A stretch of 64,000 bases of DNA from Rhabdochlamydiaceae bacterium (lineage in GTDB: Bacteria; Chlamydiota; Chlamydiia; Chlamydiales; Rhabdochlamydiaceae), in NCBI GenBank assembly GCA_019752555.1, contig JAIELY010000001.1:1-64000 (forward strand), in the 5' to 3' direction. Below are positions 44,312 through 53,558 of this stretch, piece by piece. Made by a program: the position numbers and the translations under genes. Below the pieces are notes generated by a model. That model was not told the DNA's origin. It made no database searches and worked only from the letters and a program-made list of their open reading frames with translations. Numbering within the stretch: position 1 is the first letter of the stretch; each line of letters opens with the position of its first letter.

Positions 44312-44791
44312 ATGAATAATCCTTTAAATCAAATTGATGCAAAAGAGCTGGAATTGCCCGATACACTATTGATTCGCGACATTGAAAATCGCGTGTTTCA
44401 ATCGATTTGCCTACAGTGTTTAGCGCAAATTGAGGGGATCGAAACTTTAGAAGGCAATCTGATCGATAGCCTGCTCGGAAGAGATCTTCTCGATAATGTG
44501 AAGGGAATTCATGTGGAGCAGGATCAGAGGGAGCACTCTGTTAATGTTAAGGTCGAAGTTAACGTCGCTTATGGTGTTTGTATTCCTGAAAAGGCCGAAG
44601 AAATTCAAAGCCGGCTTGTTCAAGACATTAGCAAGATCACGGGGTTGCATGTGGGTTGTGTACATGTGGTTTTTAAAAATTTGATCTCTCCTCAGGTTGC
44701 TTCAGAATCTGTCGAGTCTGTGAGCGAAATGCTCGATCGCCATATCAAACACACGCCTTCTTCTGTAGAGAAATACGACGAAGAATTTTAA
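44312..44791 (+). CDS. Asp23/Gls24-family (alkaline shock-like) protein
   Basis: A 159-aa protein with the Asp23/Gls24 pattern: DIENRVFQSICLQCLAQIEGI, LLDNVKGIHVEQDQREHSVNVKVEVNVAYGVCIPEKAEEIQ, ITGLHVGCVHVVFKNL. In Firmicutes the family sits under the membrane, tethered by AmaP. The frame opens at 44294, but AGGAG before ATG 44312 favours the later start. The next gene, 18 bases on, looks like the AmaP partner, so the pair is probably one operon. Confidence 0.8.
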   Translation: MNNPLNQIDAKELELPDTLLIRDIENRVFQSICLQCLAQIEGIETLEGNLIDSLLGRDLLDNVKGIHVEQDQREHSVNVKVEVNVAYGVCIPEKAEEIQSRLVQDISKITGLHVGCVHVVFKNLISPQVASESVESVSEMLDRHIKHTPSSVEKYDEEF

Positions 44792-44809
44792 GCATGGAAA
44801 AATGCTCTT

Positions 44810-45343
44810 ATGCGTACTGCAAACGTATTATTTTCAGCTGTTCAATTGATTTTCGTCGTTACCCTTTTTCTATTGGGAGGGCTGTTTTTAGGATTGGCGC
44901 ATGCACCTCACTTCCGTAACGAGATCGCTCAATTCTTTTTATCGGATACGACGCGTTTAATGTCGATCGGGTACGTGATATTGGGGGTTGCAGCTCTTTT
45001 GTTTTTCGGCTTTTACGCCATGAATCGGAGCTCTTTTTTTCAGGTGGAGATGCATTCGGGTCGTTTTGATGTGGATCCATCTGTCATTCAAAACTATGTT
45101 CAATGTTATTGGAACGATATTTTTCCAGACTACCGCTTGGATACGCAAATCGTGATTCGCCGCGGTAAAAAAATCGAAATTCTGGCTGAAATGCCCGAAA
45201 TGGCAGATGAAGAATTAACAGAACTTTTGACTCAGATTGAAAATGAGCTCAGTTGTCTTTTGGAGCATAGTTTAGGGTATCGCTCTGAATTTTTGGTTAC
45301 AGTAACCCATACCAGTAAGAAGTCTTTAAAAAATTCTTTATAG
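44810..45343 (+). CDS. AmaP-like membrane anchor of the Asp23-type protein
   Basis: A 177-aa protein with two membrane helices near the N-terminus (residues ~8-30 and ~48-70: LIFVVTLFLLGGLFLGLA and SIGYVILGVAALLFFGFYA) and a cytoplasmic alpha/beta tail with Asp23-like spacing (IQNYVQCYWNDIFP, ENELSCLLEHSLGYRSEFLVTVTH). This fits AmaP, the alkaline-shock membrane anchor. Pairing with the Asp23 protein just upstream supports it. What it does in a Gram-negative-type cell is unknown. Confidence 0.7.
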   Translation: MRTANVLFSAVQLIFVVTLFLLGGLFLGLAHAPHFRNEIAQFFLSDTTRLMSIGYVILGVAALLFFGFYAMNRSSFFQVEMHSGRFDVDPSVIQNYVQCYWNDIFPDYRLDTQIVIRRGKKIEILAEMPEMADEELTELLTQIENELSCLLEHSLGYRSEFLVTVTHTSKKSLKNSL

Positions 45344-45512
45344 TTTCTTTGAGTGCGTTAAGTTATTTATTTAATTTCGTTAAGTAATCCGTTTTCTTTT
45401 AGTTGTTTGTGTTTGATTTTGATTTATTTATATTTGTTTTTATGGTTTTTTTATTCTTGAATTTAATTATATTTATTAATTAAAATAGCTTCCAAAACTA
45501 TGAGGTTATCTT

Positions 45513-47000
45513 ATGGCTGCTTCATCTTCATCCGGTGATTTGGGAAGTCTTGGCGTAAAAGAACGTGATTGGCTCACTCTATATCAGCCAGTTAGAAAGT
45601 ACATGAGCAAATTAGAAGAGAGAATTAACGACCTTAAGAAGGCATTGCTTCTGCGGTTTATTGAAAATCAAACCGGATTTGAGTTTACCCCTTTAAATTT
45701 TGATAAAGGTAAGGTTCGTTTTAGTGCGTCAGCAGATCTCGCAACTCTTTCTCAAGACGCGCCTGATTTGGGATGGGAAAAAATTTATAGCGTTTATTGC
45801 AAATTTCTAATTGCTTATCATGAACTCAATACGGATCTCAGGTTGCAGTTTTGCCGATCTTCAAAAACTCCGGGTGCGGAAGATCCTTTATTTGATAAAG
45901 CAGTTCAAAAAATGATGCAGCTAAAAGTATTGCGTCAATCTGCTAAAGATATGATCCAGTCGATGACGATGCATCCTGAATTTTTTTCTGTGATCGGACC
46001 TGCAGAAGGTTCATCTTTCCAAGCTGATTTTAAAAAATTTAAAGAAGTTTATGCGGAAATAGAGCGGGGTAGTGATTTTGATTCGCATTATGTGGAATTA
46101 TCTCGGGCCTATTTTTCTCTTAAATATCAAATGAAGCGTTTGCTTTTTGCATCTAAGGATGATCCAATAAAATGTGAGAGGCTGTCCCAGATGCTTCGTA
46201 ATATTCAGACTTTGTATCGCAGAGCCCAATCTCCAGAGCAACGTGCGTTGCCTCCCATGAGTCTTAATATTAACCCTGCCACATTAGCTAAGATTCAAGC
46301 CGATTTACCTCAAATTCTTGCACGTAAAAAAAATAAAAAAACTAAGCTGTGGGAAGGGCCATCTCTGCCCGGTTACACCTATCATAGTAGTCAGAGTAGC
46401 CACCGCGTGTTTAGTTTGGATTCTGAGCCAGATGTCATTTTTAAGATTCAAGCAGAAGGGGATGCGGACTCGATGCGTAAGCGGATTAAAAATGTGCACA
46501 TAGGAAGACTTGTGTGTAGAAAAAAACAGTTCGCGCACTTAAAAGTTCCCAAAGTTGAGTTGCATAGATTAGAGCTCGATGGAGGAACGATTCAGCTGAT
46601 GGCGGAACGGAAATTACCGCTTTTTTCTTTTCAGGAATCCAAGAAAGGTTACGAGACCCCTGACACCCCCTTGTGCCTTCCTCGCGATGAGGGTCTTGTA
46701 GAGACCCCTCTTTTAGAGCTGATCCGTTTTACCTGTTTACTTCACTACAGTGATATTGCAGTGCGCAATATCCCTTTTTATCAGGGAAAAAACTCTCTTA
46801 GGATTGGGATGATTGATCTTGAGGAGTTTGGTGGAGCAAAATTAGGTATTTATGGTGGTGTCTATGGCCCAGGGCGTTTTAAGCGGACAGGTTTGGTAAA
46901 TGTTGTCGGTAATGCTTTAGATAAACAGTTTGTTAAAGCAGTGGCAACCGGCATGGGTGTTCGAGATCCCAAAGAAGAGGCTGATCAAGCAGATTCCTGA
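45513..47000 (+). CDS. Kinase-like orphan protein A
   Basis: A 495-aa protein with no family I can name, but a kinase-type layout in its second half: DVIFKIQ with Lys311 (beta-3 lysine), MAERKL (363-368, hinge place), HYSDIAVRN with Asp414 and Asn419 exactly five apart (catalytic loop) and IGMIDLEEFGG with Asp435 (DFG place). The N-terminal ~270 residues are helical. It shares these motifs, YHSSQSSHRVFSL and GIYGGV..., with the next gene, so the two are paralogues. Ser-rich MAASSSSG start, no Sec signal: possible type III substrate. Upstream DNA is very AT-rich. Confidence 0.65.
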   Translation: MAASSSSGDLGSLGVKERDWLTLYQPVRKYMSKLEERINDLKKALLLRFIENQTGFEFTPLNFDKGKVRFSASADLATLSQDAPDLGWEKIYSVYCKFLIAYHELNTDLRLQFCRSSKTPGAEDPLFDKAVQKMMQLKVLRQSAKDMIQSMTMHPEFFSVIGPAEGSSFQADFKKFKEVYAEIERGSDFDSHYVELSRAYFSLKYQMKRLLFASKDDPIKCERLSQMLRNIQTLYRRAQSPEQRALPPMSLNINPATLAKIQADLPQILARKKNKKTKLWEGPSLPGYTYHSSQSSHRVFSLDSEPDVIFKIQAEGDADSMRKRIKNVHIGRLVCRKKQFAHLKVPKVELHRLELDGGTIQLMAERKLPLFSFQESKKGYETPDTPLCLPRDEGLVETPLLELIRFTCLLHYSDIAVRNIPFYQGKNSLRIGMIDLEEFGGAKLGIYGGVYGPGRFKRTGLVNVVGNALDKQFVKAVATGMGVRDPKEEADQADS

Positions 47001-47011
47001 TCGTTTCCTTG

Positions 47012-47050
47012 CCGAAAGCGATTTAAAATCAAATTTTTAATCGCTTTCGG
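47012..47050 (+). terminator. Hairpin between the kinase-like genes
   Basis: CCGAAAGCGATT pairs with AATCGCTTTCGG across a T/A-rich loop, a 12-bp stem starting 12 bases after the stop of kinase-like A. The 3' side is not followed by a T run, so it may be an imperfect terminator or an mRNA-stabilising hairpin. Confidence 0.5.
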
Positions 47051-47209
47051 TGTCTAAATGAAAGTCGTTCACTTCCTCTCGCTCAAATCTTTCTCTTTAA
47101 TTAATTTTTTTATTATCTAAACATTTGTTTAAATTGATCAGAATAAATTGATCTTTATTGAATGTGTTAAATGTGTTATAGTGTTGCCATAATTAACTGT
47201 GAGGGATTT

Positions 47210-49123
47210 ATGGCTGCAACAAGTATTTGCGATGCGTCTGGGGTAGACAATCTTTTAGCTAGGTGGAATGCGAAAGACAAAGAGGTTAACAAACTTGCAT
47301 CACAATTTTCAAGGGCAACTTGTCGTTCGAAATCTAAAGACGACCTCTCTATGGTCTATCGCAAATATCTCAATGCTTACCATGATTTAAAATGCGATGT
47401 TCACATGGAAATCTATATGCGTGAATCTTATGGGCGAAAAGAGGACCCTAGTTTTTCACATGCAAAGCTGTTTTGGTCTGAAAAACTAAAAACTTCTCAT
47501 CGCATTATAAAACAAATAGCAAAAGGCACCCCTTTTTTCAGATCTCAGTTATCAGTTGATCTACAAGCTAAAATCTGTCAATCGTCCTATCAACAATTTA
47601 AAGAAAGCTATGATGCCATTGAAACAAAATCCTGTCGTGGCTCTGATCTTTATAAGTGTATCCGAAGCTATCAGTCGCTTAAAACAAACTTAAAATTATT
47701 GCGTGAGTCTGTGCGTTCAAAGGATCCAAGGCTCTTAACTGTTGTTCAACTGATACAAAATATCAATGAGTTAAAGCAGCGGATTCCTTTGGTCTTGTCT
47801 TCAGTTCCCAAGGGGGCGGATCAAGCAAGTGCAGCTGTTGAACGACGAAGAATCGTTTCCTTACCACAGATACCGAAGAGGGAGGCTTCAAAGCCATCAG
47901 AGCGAGCTATGACATGGAAGCGTGAAGCTTTATCACCTTCGGAACTAGCTAATGCTCAATCGCAGCTTAGAGAAGGCATTCGAATGGAGGCTCCTGTAAT
48001 TAATGAAATTCAAAAGAATCTCTCGAGAATCATGAAAAAAAAGCCGGGGAACGGAGTGGTCTTTTATCAGAGTCAGCCGCAACACAGTGTTTTTTCTTTG
48101 GAACGAGAGCCCCGTTTTATTTTTAAAGTGCTTCGCGAGGATGCTGCTCAGATTTCTGGTAAGGATAACTCGATGAAAGCGCGCTTTAACCTGATGGTGT
48201 ATGCGAAAGCCATCTGTATGAAGTATGGGCTAAAACATCTTGTGATTCCACAGGCAGCGTTAATTCAAGTGCCGCATGAGGGAAAGGTCTATGAAGTTCT
48301 TGTCGAGCAAAGGCTCGAGTTCGATCCTCATCTCAGTAAACAAGAAGAGCTTTTTAATACACTTGAAGACCGTTTGAGTCCTGCGATTAGAGAATTTGCT
48401 GAATTTATTTGCCGCACTGGCTATCACGATGTCGAGCCGAGAAATCATCCTGTGATCCAGTCTGATGGATCGTTAGAGCACTGTCAAATTGGAATCATTG
48501 ATTGTGAATTTATGGGAGAGCCTCACGAGGGTCTTTACGGAGGCCTTGGTCAAGGTCTTGTCCATCTCGTAGGGTTAAAGCAGATGAAGAGTATCCATAA
48601 GATTGCTGCAGTTCACCATTTGCATTCGCAAGAGTCCTATCAAAAGGCAGTGGCTCTTCGCAAAGAAAAAAATGAAGATGAAAAGCGTTTAGCGGCATTT
48701 TATGTGCAAAAAGGGATCGAGCGCGGGGATGAAATGCTAGAGGTGGATCCTGCATCTTTAGATTTTTCTTCGCATCCGCTAACTCCTGGAAAACAACTGC
48801 CAGCTGATGTGGCAAGACGTATTCAGAGATTTGCGCTCAAAGTGATTAGTAAGATTAATGAGGAGATCTCTACTAAGTCTCCGGGAGAGACCGTGGCAGG
48901 ACGACGCCTTGTCAAGCTCGATACACATCATGATCTTTTTAATGCATATTCTACAACGGTTGTGGATCAAGATGTCTACGAGGCGTATCAAGCTAAACAG
49001 ATCACAGATGCACAATACTATGAGGCTACTGTCTTAGGATATGTTGTTCAAAAGCTTGTGGATCTTGGACTGGTATTCAAAGTCAAGAGTCGCAATGATG
49101 GGGGATATCTGCTTCAGGCCTGA
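47210..49123 (+). CDS. Kinase-like orphan protein B
   Basis: A 637-aa paralogue of kinase-like A. Motifs in order: FYQSQPQHSVFSLE, RFIFKV with Lys306, LVEQRL (hinge place), GYHDVEPRN with Asp407 and Asn412 (the classical HxD...N arrangement), and IGIIDCEF with Asp431, then GLYGGL. A helical N-terminal region (AYHDLKCDVHME, matching AYHELNTDLRLQ in A) precedes a charged linker (~200-255), and ~190 extra C-terminal residues are not in A. Start: frame opens at 47171, but ATG 47210 gives MAATSICDA after GTGAGGG. Its last 10 bases overlap the convergent uvrC. Confidence 0.65.
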   Translation: MAATSICDASGVDNLLARWNAKDKEVNKLASQFSRATCRSKSKDDLSMVYRKYLNAYHDLKCDVHMEIYMRESYGRKEDPSFSHAKLFWSEKLKTSHRIIKQIAKGTPFFRSQLSVDLQAKICQSSYQQFKESYDAIETKSCRGSDLYKCIRSYQSLKTNLKLLRESVRSKDPRLLTVVQLIQNINELKQRIPLVLSSVPKGADQASAAVERRRIVSLPQIPKREASKPSERAMTWKREALSPSELANAQSQLREGIRMEAPVINEIQKNLSRIMKKKPGNGVVFYQSQPQHSVFSLEREPRFIFKVLREDAAQISGKDNSMKARFNLMVYAKAICMKYGLKHLVIPQAALIQVPHEGKVYEVLVEQRLEFDPHLSKQEELFNTLEDRLSPAIREFAEFICRTGYHDVEPRNHPVIQSDGSLEHCQIGIIDCEFMGEPHEGLYGGLGQGLVHLVGLKQMKSIHKIAAVHHLHSQESYQKAVALRKEKNEDEKRLAAFYVQKGIERGDEMLEVDPASLDFSSHPLTPGKQLPADVARRIQRFALKVISKINEEISTKSPGETVAGRRLVKLDTHHDLFNAYSTTVVDQDVYEAYQAKQITDAQYYEATVLGYVVQKLVDLGLVFKVKSRNDGGYLLQA

Positions 49124-50934
49124 TAGTTTTGAATGGCTGCGATATCTTTTGAAGTGATTCCTTTAACGGAGGCGAGCTCATCAGGGCTCGCTTCGAAAAT
49201 TTTCTTCACGCTTCCAAAATGGGTTAAGAGGCGCTTGCGTTTTGCAGGCCCGATCCCAGGGATTTCATCGAGCTTGCTGGTGAAGTTTTTTTTCTCGCGT
49301 CTTTTGCGATGAAAAGAAATGGCTTTGCGGTGCGCTTCGTCGCGGATTTTTTGCAATAGAAACAGAAGTGAAGATCTCGGGTTGAGGTGGATCGGATCGT
49401 TATGCCCTGGTAGGAATATTTTTTCTTCGGTCATCCCTTTATCATGGCGGGCATCTTGTTTTGCAAGGGCGATAAGATCGCAGGAGGCGATGTTGAGCGT
49501 TTCAAGCACGTTAATAGCGATATTGAGCTGTCCTTTGCCTCCGTCCACGATGATTAGATCCGGAAGATCATTTTCTTCTTTTGCGCGCGTGAGTCTGCGT
49601 GTTAACACTTCACGCATGGCTCCATAGTCATCGCCTTTAGTAGTGGTTTTGATTTTAAAGAGGCGATGGCGTTTACGGTCGACATCGCCTTCTGTGAAGG
49701 CAACCATAGATGCGACAGGCTCTATGCCCGATAGGTTGGAAGTGTCAAAACATTCGATTCTTTTCGGATAACGGGTCAGTTTTAGAGTCTCTTGTAAATC
49801 AAGCAGCATTTTTTCGCTCAGCTCATGCGGATGGTGTTCCTGGTGGAAAATCACTTTGGCATTTTCTAGACTAAGCTCGACAAGGGCGCGCTTATCCCCT
49901 TTTTGTGGAGAGAGGATCCGTACATTATGCTGTGCGGCCTCGGAGAGGATCTCTTCTAGAAAAGAGGCTTGAGTAAGGGGGAGGGGAAGGAGGATCTCTT
50001 GAGGGATGTTTTGCGGCTTTGTGTAATGCTGCAAAATAAAAGAGCAATAGAGTTCTTGGTCATCTTCTAACACTTTTGAAAAACAGATGTGTTCAGATCC
50101 GGTCAGTTTTCCATTGCGGAAGAGCAGTTGAACGAGCATCACCTCTTCCCCCTGACGAAAGAGCGCAAGTGCGTCGGTGTCTTTGCCAGAAATTTTTGCG
50201 ACGATTTGGTTAGAGTCAAGAACATGTTCGAGTTGGCGGATGGTGCGTAAAAGCGATGCTGCTTTTTCATACTCTAGATTTTCAGCGGCCAGTTTCATTT
50301 CTGCGTTGAGATCTTTGAGAATCTCTTTGTCTTGTCCTTTTAGAAAGCGCACTGTTTCTTTGACATAGCTGTCGTATTCTTCGCGCGTGCATTTATTCAC
50401 GCAAGGAGCGCAGCATTTTTTTATTGAGTAGAGAAGACAAGGGCGTTTTCTTCGTTTGAGCTCTTCATCGGAACATTGGCGAAGCGGAAACAAAGTTGTG
50501 AGCAGTTCATAGGTTTGACGTGCAGCAAAGGCGTTCGTATAGGGACCGAAATAGAGGCCATTTTCTTTGGGAGTGCCTTTATTGCGCACCAAACGGAGCA
50601 TGGGCCATTCATGAGTCGTGTTGATCATCAAACTGATAAACGTTTTATCATCCTTGAGGATGGCGTTGAATTTGGGCTGGTGTTTTTTGATGAGGGTATT
50701 TTCTAAAAGAAGAGCTTCTTTTTCAGAGGGGACGATGATCGTATCAATGTGTGTGGTCTGCTCGACTAAAAAAGGGATCATGGCCCTCCCATCGCCTCCG
50801 GAAAAGTACTGTTTGATCCGATTTTTGAGCACATTGGCCTTTCCGACGTAAATGACTGTGCCAGCAGCGTTTTTCATTAAATAGACGCCGGGTTGGGCGG
50901 GAAAGTGATCGAGTTGTTTTAAATCGAATGTCAT
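49114..50934 (-). CDS. uvrC: Excinuclease ABC subunit C
   Basis: UvrC makes both cuts in nucleotide excision repair. It has the N-terminal GIY-YIG nuclease (QPGVYLMKN and VIYVGKA), a UVR motif (AAENLEYEKAASLLRTI), the RNase H-like C-terminal nuclease (IECFDTSNLSG, IIVDGGKGQL) and two helix-hairpin-helix motifs (IPGIGPAKRKRLLTHFG). Frame opens at 50955; I take ATG 50934, which overlaps the mutS stop as ATGA and gives the normal start MTFDLKQLDHFP. 606 aa. Confidence 0.95.
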   Translation of the reverse strand: MTFDLKQLDHFPAQPGVYLMKNAAGTVIYVGKANVLKNRIKQYFSGGDGRAMIPFLVEQTTHIDTIIVPSEKEALLLENTLIKKHQPKFNAILKDDKTFISLMINTTHEWPMLRLVRNKGTPKENGLYFGPYTNAFAARQTYELLTTLFPLRQCSDEELKRRKRPCLLYSIKKCCAPCVNKCTREEYDSYVKETVRFLKGQDKEILKDLNAEMKLAAENLEYEKAASLLRTIRQLEHVLDSNQIVAKISGKDTDALALFRQGEEVMLVQLLFRNGKLTGSEHICFSKVLEDDQELYCSFILQHYTKPQNIPQEILLPLPLTQASFLEEILSEAAQHNVRILSPQKGDKRALVELSLENAKVIFHQEHHPHELSEKMLLDLQETLKLTRYPKRIECFDTSNLSGIEPVASMVAFTEGDVDRKRHRLFKIKTTTKGDDYGAMREVLTRRLTRAKEENDLPDLIIVDGGKGQLNIAINVLETLNIASCDLIALAKQDARHDKGMTEEKIFLPGHNDPIHLNPRSSLLFLLQKIRDEAHRKAISFHRKRREKKNFTSKLDEIPGIGPAKRKRLLTHFGSVKKIFEASPDELASVKGITSKDIAAIQNYQA

Positions 50935-53540
50935 CGGGGGATTTTCTCTTTCCATTCACAGAGTTTTGCAAGTGCTTGCAGCGGAGTGAGCTGATGAGGA
51001 TCTAAGGCTTTTAGCTCGCTGTACAGCGGATCGGGTTCAAAGGCTTTAGGCGGAAGGGCGATTTCTGTAGAGGTGTCAAATAGCGAAAGTTGTTTTTCTT
51101 TTGCACTTTGCGAGGAGCGCCCTGCTTGTTTTTCGAGTTTAACAAGCATCTGAGCTGCGCGCTTGAGCACTACAAGAGGCAATCCGGCGAGTCGAGCCAC
51201 ATGGATGCCGTAGCTTTTATCGGTGCTTCCTTTAACGATTTTATGTAAGAAGGTGATCCCCCGCTCCGATTCATGAACGGCAACGTGAGCATTGACAGCG
51301 CCCGGAATGAGTGTTTCTAATGCGGTAAGCTCCCAATAGTGGGTGGCAAAGAGGGTTTTTGCTGTTCGATCCTTTTCTGTAAGGAGGTATTCAGCAACGG
51401 CCCATGCAATTGAAATCCCATCATAGGTGCTAGTGCCTCTTCCAATCTCATCAAGAATCACAAGAGAGCGGCTCGTTGCATTATGCAAAATATTAGCAGT
51501 TTCTGTCATTTCAACCATAAAGGTGGATTGACCGCGAGACAGATCGTCGCTAGCGCCGATCCTGCTGAAGACTTTGTCGACAATCCCCAAATGTGCAGAA
51601 CGCGCCGGGACGTAAGAGCCCATTTGGGATAAAATGGCAATCAGCGCAACCTGACGGATGTAGGTGGATTTTCCGGCCATATTAGGCCCTGTGATCAATA
51701 AAAGGCGGTTGTGTTGGTTATCGAGGAGGGTATCATTAGGGATAAAGGTGGCTCCTTGCAGCGTAGCTTCGATAATCGGATGGCGCCCTTGTTCAATTTG
51801 GAAGAGGGAACTGTTATCGACGGTGGGACAAACAAAATGATGTTCTTTGGCAACTTGAGCTAACGCCATTAACGTATCGAGGCGTGCAATGGCTGCAGCG
51901 ATGCTGCGGATTTGGCTGGAATGCGCTGCAACTTGTTCGCGTAGGGTATGGAAGAGCTCTGTCTCTAAGCTTAATAAGCGCTCTTCTGCATGCAAGATCT
52001 GATATTCGTATTCTTTTAATTCAGGTGTGATGAACCTTTCGGCATTAACAAGTGTTTGACGCCTCTGGAAGTGATCGGGCATTTTGTCTGTCTGTCCTCT
52101 CGAGACTTCAATATAAAATCCAAAGGCGTTTGTAAATCCGACTTTTAAGGTTTTAATTTGGGTCGTCTCGCGCAGCTGTGCTTGATAGGCGGCAATCCAG
52201 CTGTGGCTGTCTTGTTTTAAAGCGCGCAAACGGTCAATTTCTGGATGATATCCCTCCTGAATGATGTTGCCATCGCTTAAGCGTAAAGGAGGCGCTTCGA
52301 CAAGCGCGCTTTTGATTTGATCGGCAAGACAAAGGCTCGAATCTAATGAGGTTAACGTTGTTTTTTCTAAAGTGATGAGAGGTGCTTGATAGACCTCTAA
52401 TAAAGTGCGTAATGGCTTGATCTGTTCAAGAGAAAAGCGCAGGCCTGCTAGATCGCGAGGTGTTGCATATCCTGTCTCAATGCGCATGATGAGCCGCTCA
52501 AGATCTCGGATTTCTTTAAGATGATGAAGCAGTTCACGTGTCGTGCGTTCATTTGCTTGAAAATCTCCGATGGCTTCCTGGCGTAAATGGATCTCAGCAG
52601 GGTCAAGAAGGGGATGGAGAAGCCATTGTTTGAGCAGGCGTCCTCCCATCGGAGTAGAGGTTTGATCCAAAAGTTTAAAAAGGGAAAGAGCTTTTTTCCC
52701 TTCTTGAAGACTATCTACGAGTTCTAAGTGGCGTTGTGTGGATCTGTCGATCAGCATGTATTGGGCGATCTGCAGAGAAGTGATGGTTTGGATGTGGGTG
52801 GTGGGAAGGTTTAAATCTTCTTGAACATACTGAAGGATGGCGCCTGCTGCATTAATCGCCGCCACCATCCCTTTAAGTCCGAATCCATCGAGGTTGTGAA
52901 CGCGGAAATGGCGGAGTAAAAGAGTGCAGGCATGGCTATGTTCAAAATGCCAGTGTTCTTTGGTATGGATCAAAGGATTGATCTGTTCTAAAAGTTCAGC
53001 TATCCATTCTGGATGTTCAGCACGCCATTTTTCTGAAAGGAGGATCTCTTTGGGTTGCAGACGCGAGAGCTCATCCAGAACTTGCTTGAGATCTTCAAAT
53101 TCCATTACTTTGAAATCGGCTGTCGTCACATCTAAAATGCTTAGCCCATAAGCACTATTGACCTGCGTTAGGCAAGCTAAGAAATTATTTGCTTTATCAG
53201 AGAGCAATGTCGAGTTAACGAGGGTGCCGGGTGTAATCACACGCACAATTTCTCGTTTGACGATGCCTTTAACTGCTTTGGGATCCTCCATTTGTTCGGC
53301 GATAGCAACTCGATATCCTTTTGCAACAAGCTTATCGATGTAGGCTTCGCTCGCATGAAAGGGAACCCCTGCCATCGGGACCTCTTGCCGTTTGGTCAAT
53401 GTCAAGTCAAGCTCCTTTGCAAGAGAGACCGCATCTTCATAAAAGGCTTCATAAAAATCGCCTAGCCGAAACAAAAGAAGAGAGTTGGGAGAGTTTTTTT
53501 TACAGGCATGCCACTGAGCCATCATCGGAGATAGAGTCAT
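50931..53540 (-). CDS. mutS: DNA mismatch repair protein MutS
   Basis: A full-length 869-aa MutS. The mismatch-reading Phe-x-Glu appears in FRLGDFYEAFYEDA, the ATPase Walker A is GPNMAGKSTYIRQ, Walker B VILDEIGRGTSTYDG, with the signature RGQSTFMVEMTE. It detects mismatches; MutL is not in the window. It is followed by uvrC, coupled by an ATGA overlap, an order shared with Chlamydia (CT792-CT791 from memory). Confidence 0.96.
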   Translation of the reverse strand: MTLSPMMAQWHACKKNSPNSLLLFRLGDFYEAFYEDAVSLAKELDLTLTKRQEVPMAGVPFHASEAYIDKLVAKGYRVAIAEQMEDPKAVKGIVKREIVRVITPGTLVNSTLLSDKANNFLACLTQVNSAYGLSILDVTTADFKVMEFEDLKQVLDELSRLQPKEILLSEKWRAEHPEWIAELLEQINPLIHTKEHWHFEHSHACTLLLRHFRVHNLDGFGLKGMVAAINAAGAILQYVQEDLNLPTTHIQTITSLQIAQYMLIDRSTQRHLELVDSLQEGKKALSLFKLLDQTSTPMGGRLLKQWLLHPLLDPAEIHLRQEAIGDFQANERTTRELLHHLKEIRDLERLIMRIETGYATPRDLAGLRFSLEQIKPLRTLLEVYQAPLITLEKTTLTSLDSSLCLADQIKSALVEAPPLRLSDGNIIQEGYHPEIDRLRALKQDSHSWIAAYQAQLRETTQIKTLKVGFTNAFGFYIEVSRGQTDKMPDHFQRRQTLVNAERFITPELKEYEYQILHAEERLLSLETELFHTLREQVAAHSSQIRSIAAAIARLDTLMALAQVAKEHHFVCPTVDNSSLFQIEQGRHPIIEATLQGATFIPNDTLLDNQHNRLLLITGPNMAGKSTYIRQVALIAILSQMGSYVPARSAHLGIVDKVFSRIGASDDLSRGQSTFMVEMTETANILHNATSRSLVILDEIGRGTSTYDGISIAWAVAEYLLTEKDRTAKTLFATHYWELTALETLIPGAVNAHVAVHESERGITFLHKIVKGSTDKSYGIHVARLAGLPLVVLKRAAQMLVKLEKQAGRSSQSAKEKQLSLFDTSTEIALPPKAFEPDPLYSELKALDPHQLTPLQALAKLCEWKEKIPR

Positions 53541-53558
53541 AGGGATCTCTTAGCGTTT

